DNA of 64,000 nt from Bilabrum cf. latius (taxonomy: Eukaryota; Bigyra: Bicosoecida; Bigyra; Bicosoecida): the NCBI GenBank assembly GCA_965178125.1, contig OZ237748.1, positions 868,001-932,000 of the forward strand, in the 5' to 3' direction. The notes below the pieces were generated by a model. The model was not told the origin of the DNA, did not search any database, and was given only the letters and a program-made list of their open reading frames with translations. Shown here piece after piece: positions 12,543 through 23,791 of the stretch (its first letter is position 1; each line of letters starts with the position of its first letter). A program made the position numbers and the translations under genes.

Positions 12543-13593
12543 CTGTAAAATTTTCTCTCAGAAAAAATATATTTGAAATAAACTAAAGGCTTGCCCCCTG
12601 CTATTAATATGTAGGGACCTTGTATGGGATTCGTAGGGGCACGTACAGCCCGAGCAGCATTCACTTGCATAATTCCGAGCATCTAAACTACCTTTTGCCG
12701 GATTGATGAAAAACAAGCTCACATTGGCACATACGTGAAAAGGGTCCTGACTTGCATCGAGCTACAAGGATAGATTTATGAATTTGTAGTGCTTTGCCAT
12801 GCGAGAACAGCCCCCCCCCGGATTGCCTCACGTTTGCAGAACGTTCGTTGGCAACATGATGAAATAGATCTCTTGGGCGCTTCGTTACACACGATTTCAA
12901 TTTCACCGTAGGCGTGCATTCTCAACCGATTCAACCAGCCCGGATGGCACACCACGCACCACCAGCGGCTGAACAGCATACACACCCGCGAGCTCAATCT
13001 CGTCGTACGAATCCCCCGCTCCACTCAAGCAAAAACCAGATCCCGCTGCACCTCAACAGGGACACAAGGGCATGCTGGCAGCAGCAGCATAAGCACAAGC
13101 ACCGCAACACAGCAGCCCGACTAAAGCTGCTCACCAATTATCAGATCTCACACCACCCCGCTGCCCAACAGCGAGCGCTGGAGCACACAGCCCACCACGA
13201 GCCTTTTGAACAGCCTGTGACAACCGCGCCAAATGACCCGCAACACACCCCTTGTCCCAGGATGCAGCGACCCAAAAAGATCTGTCAAAAATCAACCCAT
13301 CACCTGGGCTCCTCTGCAGAAAATTCGTCCCAACACAACCCACCCACCCCATGGCCCCACGCAGGCCGCTAGTTCACGCCCCTACCAATACCACCCACCC
13401 ACCCTATGGCCCCACCCAGGCCGTCACTTCACGACCCCCCTCCACCCCTCCCCTGCAACCCAAGCTAGTCCACAAAAAGTAGTGTCCAGGAACATCCATC
13501 CATCCAGTCCAGCCGAGGTCACTCGTCACACACCCCGAAGTATCTGCTGGCCCCCCACCCCAGTCCAAGTCCCAGTCCCTGCCGCAATCCTGC
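12543..13593. other. low-complexity CA-rich spacer; no gene called
   Basis: A plus-strand frame (12914-13372) is His/Gln/Pro-rich and a minus-strand frame (13131-13352) looks somewhat protein-like but has no recognisable motif. The ends of neighbouring genes (13594, 12542) border this region. Confidence 0.35.
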
Positions 13594-15471
13594 TCAAGCG
13601 GGTGCCACTGCTGCTGCAGCGAGCGCGTTCGCGCCGACCTGGCCCCGCCGCGACTATCCCGCCACCTCGTCCGAATTCATACTGCGCAACGCAAGAGTTG
13701 TTGTACAGTTGGTATCCTTTCGGATGTTGTTGTTGTGCGATATATGAATTCGGAGGAGGTGGCGGGTGAGTCGCGGCGGGCCAGGTCGACGGGCAATCGC
13801 CCGCTGCTGCCGTTCCCCAGTAGCATCCTGCAAGGCTGGATTAAAGGCAAAGATCAGGGGAGGAAGAGGAACAAAAGGGGGCGCAAACGAGGGGCAGGCG
13901 CGAGCTGCTCGTCACACCGTGAAGGGACAGCTCAGAGAGGCCCCCACAGCCGGCCCGGCCCCACACATTTTGATACGTACCAGCGCAGAAGCACTGCCAC
14001 TTTCCACGACGAGTGCCAGCCGCACACGAGAACGCCCCGCGGGAACGCACTCGTCACATCCCCACCCCGAACACTCGTCACACCGTCGAGCTCACGGTCT
14101 TCGTAGCGCAAGACGCTCCGGTAGTGCCGAAGCCTCGTCTCGAGCAGCTGGCGCGACCACCGCTTCGCATCACGCTTGGAGACCCAAACGATGCCGGCGC
14201 GCGGAAGAGTTGACGGTTCGGGGTCACAGCAGTGCGATGCACCCGCGGATGCGGACGATCCCATGAAAAATGCACGGTTGTCGCCACTTGCCCAGTCCCG
14301 CCCAACCACGATCAGGTTACCCGCACCGCATCTGGAACCAGCACCAGCACCAGCACCAGCACCAGCACCAGCACCAGCACCAGCACCAGCACCAGCACCA
14401 GCACCAGCACCAGCACCAGCACCAGCACCAGCACCAGCACCAGCACCAGCACCAGCAGCACCAGCACCAGCGCGCTTGCGCTCGCATGGGTACCCACGGC
14501 CTGGGCAACACTTCCGTCCATTGGCTCTCTCCCACATGTCCCCGCCCTGCAAAGACCGGAACTGTTCGACGACGAAATCCGCTCGAAACATGCCGCCACA
14601 ATCACTCGTCACACCTGCATCGGGGTAGAGCAGCGCGGTCCACGCATATCCCACCGTATGGCCCCTGCGGCACTTCAGTGGCACCAGCCTGCCAAATCCA
14701 CGGGTGTATTGGCGCCACCCGGATGATTCTACTGGCCACTGCGGCCACGCGATGGGGGGTTCGGCGCGTGCAAGCGAACGTTCCTCTGTGGCCCCACCGG
14801 CCTCCTCCTCCTCCTACTCACCGCGATTCTGGCTGCACTCGTCATCGCCACACCGTCCTTGTGCACCCCCTCCGACGACCATACCTCCCCCCACGCATGT
14901 GTGCTCGGGGGCAGCTTGCGCTTCCAGCTGGGATCTCTAGGGTTCGATTCCGGGAGACGGCGTCGAGGGCGACGCAGCGCCGGCGCCAGAATGCGGCGCG
15001 ATTGCCGACATCGCAACGGTGCGCTCGGTGGCCTGCAGCGAGGGGTCGGGCGAGGAGCGAGCAGCGTGCTCACTCATTCGATCGCCTTCCCCCACCGCTT
15101 TGGAACCACCTCGCGCGCCGCCCGACGGCAAATCTTTGTCTGTTTTGCTGCGATACGCATGCATAAATAAGCGAAATATGCATTTTAGTCGAATTAGCTC
15201 GGAGAGTATTCCATAAAACCCTTTTGAACGGAAATATGTCGGGTTTACACAACGCGGTCCGAACGTAGCTACAGGCGCTGCACGTACTCGGCATTGGCGA
15301 GTTGTCCAACACAAGAAAACTCACGAGTCTACCCTCAGCATATGGTTCCGTAAACCACCAAATGCAGGTAGACCCGTAGCTGTCGGCTCGACAGATACGG
15401 GAGACTGCAAGCAACGCGGTCCACGGCTGGACGCTTGTATATGCCTCACCGTCGTCAAGATCGGAGCTCAT
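13594..15471 (-). CDS. unknown protein with Cys/His-containing core and (Gly-Ala)n tract
   Basis: The core is a continuous frame from about 15164 to a donor at 13981 (TGG followed by GTACGT), then an exon 13827-13594 ending at TGA. In-frame TAG occurs at 14937, near 14813 and once in the last exon. A possible first exon starts at ATG 15471 (MSSDLDDGEAYTSVQPW) with a donor near 15333; that join is uncertain, and ATG 15164 is the alternative start. The protein has a Glu-rich part, KCRRGHTVGYAWTALLYPDA, a long Gly-Ala tract encoded by a hexanucleotide repeat, paired cysteines (CCPG, HCCD), and RLRHYRSVLRYEDRELDG. It carries several copies of the VTS-encoding ten-base word. No family recognised. 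Confidence 0.6.
14338..14466. repeat. (CACCAG)n hexanucleotide repeat
   Basis: About 20 perfect CACCAG units encoding alternating Gly-Ala on the minus strand. The plus strand reads poly His-Gln or Ser-Thr in its open frames. Confidence 0.95.
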
Positions 15472-15512
15472 CCAAACGGAACCACACAAACGGCATTTCA
15501 AGATACCTGCCT

Positions 15513-17264
15513 ATGATTGGCTTAGCTGCATTAGGTGCGCCCAAGGGATAGTCGTAGCTCTCGACAAGTGCTGTTCTGACTGCACTGGTCAGCCTGTTAT
15601 CGGTCATTCTCACGTTCGGGACCGACCTATCTTCAAAGGTTGACTGCTGCAACGCTCGGGCAGCATCTTTTGCGGAACCCCTCATTAACTCCATTGAACC
15701 AGCAGCAGACGCTTTCACGGAATACTGTCCGGATTTTTCGAGTGGGAGGAGCAGCTCGCAACTTGAGTTCGTCACCTCAGTGGCGAACTCGTCATCGGTT
15801 GACTCAAACGGCCCGGTCAGGATTGAGTCAAGCAGCATAGGATGCGGCTGCCTGGCCTCCCTGCTTCTGCCCACAGCAGATTCGAGACAGCATACAGCCT
15901 GGAACTCCGTTGAGCACCTGTGCCGCGCCAACATGATCGCGAGCCGGATTCGCAACTCCAGCTCCGCCGCGAGCACGGTCGTGCGCACGTGCGGCCTAGA
16001 CGGCATCAACGCCGTGAGATGTCGCTGTTTGAACGAATACCAGGACGATGTCGAGCATCTTGAGGAGTGGTGCGATGGCATCCCTTTGCTGCTGATGTTT
16101 TCGTGCGGTTTCGTCGTGCTCGTCGCAATCATCGACTGCACCCGCATCCCGATCGAGCCTCCGTTGAGCACCGGGGTCCATAAAGGCATCAAGAACGTTG
16201 TGATCCGCGTGCAGGCTGTGCGGGTGGCCTGTGTGATGGGGATCGGACTCTCAGTGATCGCACTGTTCTTCTTCAGCTAGACTGGGCTTGGCTGGGGCCG
16301 GCCGCCCCTCTACTCGCATGCAGTTTGGTGGGTGGATGGGGCGTACATCGTGCTTGCGATCTCTGGCGTAACATATCTAACCGCTTCAATGATCCAGGAT
16401 ATCACTGGATTTGACAGTGGCTATCTCGATCCAGGGCGGGAGAACCAGCTTCTGCTGCCGCAGTCAGGTGACCGCGCGACTGTCATACTGGGGGATGCAG
16501 CTCTGTATCGCGTAAGAGAGAACTGCCTATGCTTGGAGTTCTTATGCTGTTGCCACCTCAGGCCACGGATTTCGAACGTCCTAGCATCTTCTGATCGTAA
16601 TTATAGAACCGCCAGTGGAATTTTCTGGAGAGACGAAGACGTCCGGTAGAAGTGTGAGTACGGCGTCTTTGTGATCATGGAAGGCGGCGACAAGGTGATG
16701 CCTAGAATCGTACCAAGCGAGCACCAAACGAAACGAGTCAAGCTCCCGGCCATGGTCATTGAACGCCATGGCTCCGGCACCAGGTCCTACCTGAAGCTCA
16801 GTTACTGGACATTTAGGCAGGTGTCCATCCCTCCGAATGGGGACTTTCGTGACGTGCAGGTGCACGGCAGAGCACGTTCTGCAGATTTGTTCCCCGAGCT
16901 GGACGTAGAGGAGCTCAAGCGTAAGCTCAAGCAAGACTCTGAGCTCGGTGAGTTTTCTTTGCAAGCATTAACAGTCATAAGAACAAGGTTATTCTTGTTG
17001 TCGCTGTCTGGATAGGTTTTGGGCGATTCAATTGTGTTTAGAAGGCCAGAAACCGAAATTGCGGTAGCCTGCATCGGCTACCGTAGCATGAGCGAGTACT
17101 GTGAATCCAATGGAGCGACCGATCCAAGCACGCCGGAACAAGCTTGTATCTCAGCCAGCCAGCCTGAGCAGTTTGGTTCAGTCGATGCGACACGAGGGCG
17201 AGGGTCAGACGGATCGTTCGAGGTTAGTCCAGCGAGGTTTCGAAATGGTCAACAAGCAGACTGA
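15513..17264 (+). CDS. multi-pass membrane protein of about 583 residues, unknown family; five in-frame UAG
   Basis: One frame from ATG 15513 to TGA 17262-17264 with TAG at 15549, 15555, 16278, 16647 and 17013 and no other stop. Hydrophobic segments: about residues 17-40 (LTALVSLLSVILTFG), 188-208 (LLLMFSCGFVVLVAII), 232-255 (VACVMGIGLSVIALFFF) and 273-293 (AYIVLAISGVTYL). Between the first and second lies a Cys- and Ser-rich segment that would be lumenal or extracellular; the C-terminal 280 residues are soluble and charged. Two stretches (16512-16606 and 16948-17015) look like introns at their ends, but removing either would break the frame, so I keep a single frame. Its start is only 41 bp from a candidate start of the divergent neighbour. 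Function unknown. Confidence 0.65.
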
Positions 17265-17712
17265 ACAAACGGCAACCAAATCCACGTATCCTTTTTGGAT
17301 CCTGATCCAGGATATGGTGCTGAAACGCATCGCAAGGTTGCACTTCAGCAACGGCCTTGCACCTGCTGGCAGGTCGGAGCTATGGGAAGGTGAAGGCGAC
17401 GCTATCACTCGTGGAAATCACGCTTGGTGGCCCCTGTGGCAGCACAGCCCCATCTAGGTTGAGTAAAGTTTTTGCGCACCTTCTCGACCCCAGACCCTTC
17501 GGTGATGAAGTGCACGTGCTTTTCGCAGCCCCGATTAGTCCGGTCAAGGGTCTCGAACTCGCCATCCCCTGTATTTTTTTTTTCAATTATTTATAGCCTT
17601 ATGACTAGGTTAGAACTAGCATGATTTTCAATGGTGTTGCTGACGGTACACAAGCTTCAGAGTTGATTTTGACCAGGCTAGACTGTGGAGCAGAGAGTCA
17701 CCTGATGGTGAC
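17265..17712. other. convergent 3' spacer, no gene
   Basis: Lies between two convergent gene ends (TGA at 17264 on plus, TGA at 17713 on minus). Short open frames are unremarkable. A T-rich run at 17573-17583 may belong to a 3' processing signal. Confidence 0.5.
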
Positions 17713-20700
17713 TCACCACAGCGCACCCCCCTCATCGTCCGAGGAGTCACCATCCCCCCCACCCCCACCACCATCCTGCAGCACCACCTCCTCCTCCATC
17801 CCCTCCATCGCCGCATCCTTCAGCGCCTGCTCCTCCCTTAGCCGCCTCCTCGTCTCCTCCTCCTTCTCCTTGTCCCTGCCAGCGGCACCCATGGACCGCC
17901 TGGCTGCCGCCGCCTCCTCGTCCACGTTCACCTTGCGCACACCAGTCAGTGAGCCGCTGCCCCCACTCGTCACACCACTACCACCACCACCGGACCCGCT
18001 TTGGCCACCCTCCGCACGGAGCCTTTCCCTCCTCTCTTTCGCGGTCTCGATCTTGATGGCCCCTCCCCCGGCACCACCGCCCCCGTACCCCCATCCGGAG
18101 CCCCACCCAGCCCCCGCGCCCGTCCCCCCCGCCCCGTCCCCACTGCTGGGCCAGTCCCCGAAGAGGTTCAGATCGGGTCTGAGGGGATCGTCAGGCGGCT
18201 GCTGCAGCATGGCCCTCTGCTTTTCGGAGAAACCGCGCTCGGGCCAGTCGAGGAGAGTGATGGTCACCTCATCCCCGCCCTCGAGATTGACCACCTGGCC
18301 AGAGTAGTCCACGGCAGGCCACAGGCTAGGTCCCAATGCAGCGGAAGGATCTGCCGTGTCTGTGCCTGTCTTCCACAGGGAGTCCGGGTCGTAAGGGTCC
18401 GGTGGCGATTTCGATTCCGAGTTGCTGCCGGGCGGTGGGTCGGTGCCGCCTGCACCACCAGGCGATGCACCCTGCTGCTGTTTCGTATCCTGTTCCGGTT
18501 TGGCTGGAAGCGGGGGCACCTCGTCCACGCCCGCGCCCAGCCCCAGCCCCAGTGTCCCGTGCCCTGGATGCCCCGGCCCCACGTCCACCCCCGAGAATGT
18601 CTTGAGCTCGCAATCGCCCTGCACGCCCAGAGTCGCCTTGGCGTTGTAAGCCGAATCAACCGAGTAGGCGAGTCGGCGCCAATCCACCCCGGCAGCCGCT
18701 GCGATCCTGCGACCGAGGGCCTCCCACCCGTCGCCTTTGACCACCCTTACCTCCCTGCGTGGCCAAAGGTGTCCCCTGCTCCGATCCCACCATCGCACCC
18801 GCACGATCGCCTGCCCGTCTTCCGCCAGTCCTGCGGAACCGGCCGGCGCCGCGCGTGTCCGCAGCGTCGCCTCGGGGTGCTCCCCCGTGGCCAGGATCGC
18901 ACTCGTCACATCCTCCTCACTCGTCACACCGTCCTCCGGCGGCCTAACCTCGAAGGAAAGCAAGGCCCCCGGGTACAGCGAGGCAGACCCCACCGCTGTG
19001 CTCACAGTCGCCCCGGCCGATTCAACGACCGCCCCCGGCTGCGTGCTGAACTTCCTGCCCCGGACCCATGCGCCCGCCGCCCAATCGCCCGGAGTGACTT
19101 CTTCAAGAAGATCGCCCACCGCGGGATCTGCCTGGGCCTCGAGCAGCTGCGCCGCAATGGGATGCATCTCGCCCCCGCGCTCGGCCGAAGCGTCGACGGC
19201 CGCCTGCGCCGCGTCTCTGGTTGCAATCAGGTGCCTGTGTTCCCTGGCACCGAGTTCCGCAAGGCGCCGCGCAACCACGGCCGCCACCGCTCGCAGTGGA
19301 ACTTCCGGCAGCAGCGGAAGGTCGGCTATCTTCATCCTCTCGATTGGCAGGTCCGTCAGGAGCGGGTGGTTCGGCTCGGGTGCCACAAAGGGGGCCGCAG
19401 GGGAGGGGCTGCCCTTGGTCTTGATCTCAGCTGTGTTCCCGGGTTGTCCATTTTCTGTGGTCTCACCTGCATTGTCCTTAGCCTCAGCTTTGCTCTTGAT
19501 CTTGTTCTCTTCCTCGCCCCAGAATACCTCTTTAAGCCGGGTCGTGTCACCCTCCTCTGGCAGGATTTGCGGCCGGCCGAGTGGACCCCACGGGGACGCA
19601 CTCGTCACATCTTTGCCCGACTGGTCACCGCCGGAGGACGCACCGGCAGCGGAAGTGGGATCTCCACTCGTCACACCACCACTCGTCACACCCGCAGCCT
19701 TGTTCCTCGCCGCCTCCGTCTCTCTCTCCTGCACCGCCATGGCAGCCCTGGCTTCCACCCTCTCCTCCTCCGTGGGGGCAGGAGGGACCCACCCTGTGAC
19801 GAGTGGACTCGGAGTCGGAACCGGTCCACCTGGGCTCGCGCCCTCGCTCTCAGCACCGGTTGCAGCAAGGGACTGCATCTCCTTCCCCTTCCCGTCCCAG
19901 TCCCCGCACGCAGTGTCAAACCAGCGCCAACCTACAGCCCACGGCGCCCGCAGCACCTGCACGGCGCAGATCTGCTCACCAGCCCGAATGTCCCTGCCGT
20001 CCCGGAGAGCCATCTTGTCCTCCCTATAGATGTGCGTGTCCAGCAGGAGGGTGGGCCGCCCACTCGTCACACCCCCGGACAGCATGGCCCGCGAGGTGTT
20101 GCCCTTGTGAGCCTGGAAATGACCCGGAGTCAGGCCTGCCGCTTTGGCCAGGGCCGCCTTCAGCTCCACCACCGGTCTCCGCACGTCGAACAGGATCACG
20201 CCTTCCCGGCGCCGCAGCGGCACTTGCTTCTCCTTCTCACTGCCGGCCTCTTTCACGTCTGCGCCCGCGCCTGCCCCAGAGCTGGCACCCGGGCTGGCTG
20301 ACCCAACCGCGGGCGAAGGCGAAGATGACGACGACGATGATGATGCCGGTGCTTCCACGGTCTTCCCGCCTTTGACCACGTCTTGTTCCCCAAGATCGCC
20401 GGTTGCAACCGCGCCCTCGTACTCCCAGGGCAGAGCCGCGGAGAACACCCGCTGCTCGATGCATCGCACTGCGGCGCTGTCCACACTCGTCACAGGGACC
20501 ATGGACCCCAGCTCCGCGCTGCTGTAGGGGCAATAGTCCTTGTCTCCAAATGCGGCTCCCCTCGCCGAACCTTCCTCCTGCTGCATTACGTCACCAAAGG
20601 GTTCGTCGGGGGCGTCGGGATCTGCCGCAGCGGCGGCGGCTGCTGATGACCTGGGATCGGATGACCCGGAGTCGGAAGTCCCGCTGCCGATCGCGGCGTC

Positions 20701-23700
20701 GACGGCAGAAGCAGCCGCCGCCGCCCCGCCATCCCCACTCGTCACACCGCTCGGGTCCTCGCCCGCCCCGTCGCCTTCCTCGTCGTCCATCGCCCCCGAC
20801 CAGGGCTTCATTCCCGCGGCAGTGTCCCCGGCGGCAGCCGCCACCCTGGGACCCTCCTCGTCCTCACTCGTCACACCATCGGGGAGCAGCTCCCCCAGCA
20901 CCTCGCCCCCCTCCCCGATCCCCATGCCGCCCAGCGCCCACGCGGTGCGTCGGACGGCCCACTCGTCACACCCGTCTCCGCCCTGACCCGCACTCGTCAC
21001 ACGGTACCTGCAGAAATCCCCCTTCTTCCGCGAGGTACCGCGGAGCCGCCACGCGCTCAGCTGCCGGCTATTTCCGGTATAGCTCAGGGCATCCTTGCTC
21101 TGGCAGCTCCAGCGGAACATGCGGAGCCTGGAATGCGCGGCGCCGGAAAGCCGGGGCGCGATCCTCGGATGTTCCGCAATGCGGCGCCGCAGCTCCTCCA
21201 GCGTCGCGCCGGGGGGGACCCTGACGATGGCGGGGTCCAGGGTGAGTGGGGGGACGAACCTTCCGAGCGAAGGTTCGCTGGCTTCCTGCCTGCTGCTAGA
21301 GTCGTCACCCGAAGCACCGCCCAGATCGCCGTCGCCATCTCCGTCACGAGCACCGGCAGCGGCACCGGCACCGGCACCGGCAGCGGCTTTGCCGTCGCCG
21401 GGCACAAACACGCGAACTTTCACGGAAATGTCCCCGTCGTCCCAGCGCACCCACGGGTGCATCGCACTGTCGCGCACCTCAAGGCATAGATAGCTGTGCC
21501 TCGATATCTTGGTGGACTGGATCCGTTTCAGCTCCGGGTCGTCTGGAACAAGCTCCACGGCCTCCTCGATCCCGTCCCCGTTTTGGTGTGACGAGTGCGG
21601 ATCGGCCGAAGAGGAGGAGGAGGAGGAGGAGAGATCAAGGGCCCTGGCCTTCGCCAGCAAGGGCACGAACTCGGAGCCGGAATCTCCCCACTCCTGCCCC
21701 ACAGGGGGGCCCATCGCACCCGTCCCCCCTCGCCACATCCGCAGCCTGATGCAGCTCAACGGATACATTTTCCGGCCCGCGGGCCCGATCCACGACTCCC
21801 GGCGGGGGTCTTCCCCGAAGGAGACCTGCCTGGCCATGCCCTCCGGTGGGGGCGCCAGAGCAGGGTGTGACGAGTGTGGGGCGGCAGCGGAATCATCGCC
21901 CTCTCCATCACCACTTTGACCACCCTCATGGTCAGAAGGTGTCCAAAGGCCGTGGGCCTCTGCCGCCCTCCGTTTGAACTCGAGCACAGTCTCGTTCCTC
22001 GAGATCGTCAGCTCGAACGTCTGGTGGGACTCTTTCAGCCGATCCACCAAGTCGGGCCCGGCCTCGGTGTGATGAGCGGACTCGGAATCGGAACCGAGGG
22101 TGCCGGCGCATGGGCGCGCCGCCCGCGGCAGCTTGGTTGACACTGGCCTGAGCCCAGCCACCTCATCGTTCGCCAGCTGACCCAGGATCGGGTCATCCAG
22201 CTCGTTCCACCGGTGGACCACATTGACCTGGATCTTGGCGGCTTCTTCGAGCCGTGCCTGTTCCGCGGCTTGTTCCGCGGCTTTGGCCGCCTCGGCCTCC
22301 CTGGTGACCCATGGGGGCACGTCCCCCTTGTTCCCCTCGGGGAGGGGTGCCCCCACCCTGACGTACGTCTGAGTCAGCGTTGAGGGGTCCGGGTCATCAT
22401 CCTTGGTGGTGGCCACTGTATCCCTGCCACCGTCACCATCCTCACCATCGTCAGCACCGTCACCAGCATCAACGGCTCCTACAGTGGATGCCTCGTCCCC
22501 TTTCCTCGGTCTGGCCGCGTCCTCTTCAGCTGCCAGCACGCCCAGCGGATCGATCCCGAGTGCAGCCGCCTGCTCAATCGTCACACCGTACGACTCAGTC
22601 ATGAAGCTCCATTCCTGCACCTACATGTCGCGTGGGTAGCCGCTCGCTCCTGCCAGGTCGTCAGCGAGCCCCTGCAGCCCAACCCTCTGGCTCTCGGTCA
22701 GGATCCCAGCGGCGGGTCTAGATACATCTTCCGGTCTGGATGGCTCTTCCGGTCTGGATGACTCGTCCTCCTCCTCATTATCCCTCTCCTTTTCCTGCTC
22801 CTATTCCCCCTCCTTGTAGTCGTCACACGAATACGCACCCGGGTCCCTCTGGATGCATCGCACTGCGGTTTCCCCCACGGTGTTACCCCTGGGACCCACC
22901 TCCACCTGCTGCCAGGAGGGGCCCGGTGAACCTGGTGTGACGAGTGATGACGAGGGCACGGCTCCGGTCCCTTCGCCTGCACCTGCAGACACTGCACCCT
23001 CTCCCCCATCGCACTCGTCACACGGGGGTGGGACACATTCCGCGCGGCGGTACACCACAAAGTAGGCGGTCCCGCTGCCGAACGCGCCGCCCTTGCTGCC
23101 TCCCAGGTTTGACCACCTGCCGCCCCAGCAACGCACCACCTCCACGTCGGTCGCACTCGTCACACTGGAATCGTTGAACTCGTGCCACCGGCCCGTGGAG
23201 ACGTCCTTGACGTACGAGTAGTAGTGGCCGGAGCCGGTCCCGCCTGCGTGTACGAGAACCGCGTACAGCTCGTACAGCGACTCGGAGCCGAAATCACCGT
23301 CGTGGCCGTTGCCGTTGCCTCCGGCTCCTTCCCCTTGGTCGTCGTCGGTCCCGCCACTTCCGGCTCCGGGTCCAGTGTCGGCCATCCTCTCGAGCTTGCT
23401 GATCTGCAGCGCGGGGTTGAGGTCGGGGTTTGGCTCTTCTCCTTCTCCTTCTCCTTTGCCCTTGTCGCCTTCATCGCCACCACCGCCCGAGAACCCCGAG
23501 GCCGCCGCGGCCGCCGGGCCCGCGGAAACCGCACTCGTCACACCTGACTCCTTCCTCCTCCGGTCCTCCTCCTATTTTTGCTCCTCCTTCTCTGTTATCT
23601 TCCTCTGCCTGTGCATCGCAACAAGCTCCCTGGGATCCGCGTCCGGCTGGTACTCGAGGGGCAGTTCCCTCCAAGCATCGAACAGATCGGCGCCCTCTGG

Positions 23701-23749
23701 CACTGGTGCATCGGGTGACGGCATCACTGCCTGACCAGGGGCATCGGGA

Positions 23750-23791
<42 letters not shown>

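Noticed and set aside
14270-15166. Plus-strand 298-codon frame with poly His-Gln
   Set aside because: Produced by the CACCAG repeat; the minus-strand frame is longer when TAG is sense and carries better motifs.
15455-16192. Minus-strand 245-codon frame opposite the 15.5-17.3 kb gene
   Set aside because: Shorter than the plus-strand frame, which has four membrane segments and continues through TAG codons to TGA.
18001-20301. Plus-strand 766- and 430-codon frames opposite the protease gene
   Set aside because: Antisense to a conserved deubiquitinase; long because the GC-rich sequence has few stops.
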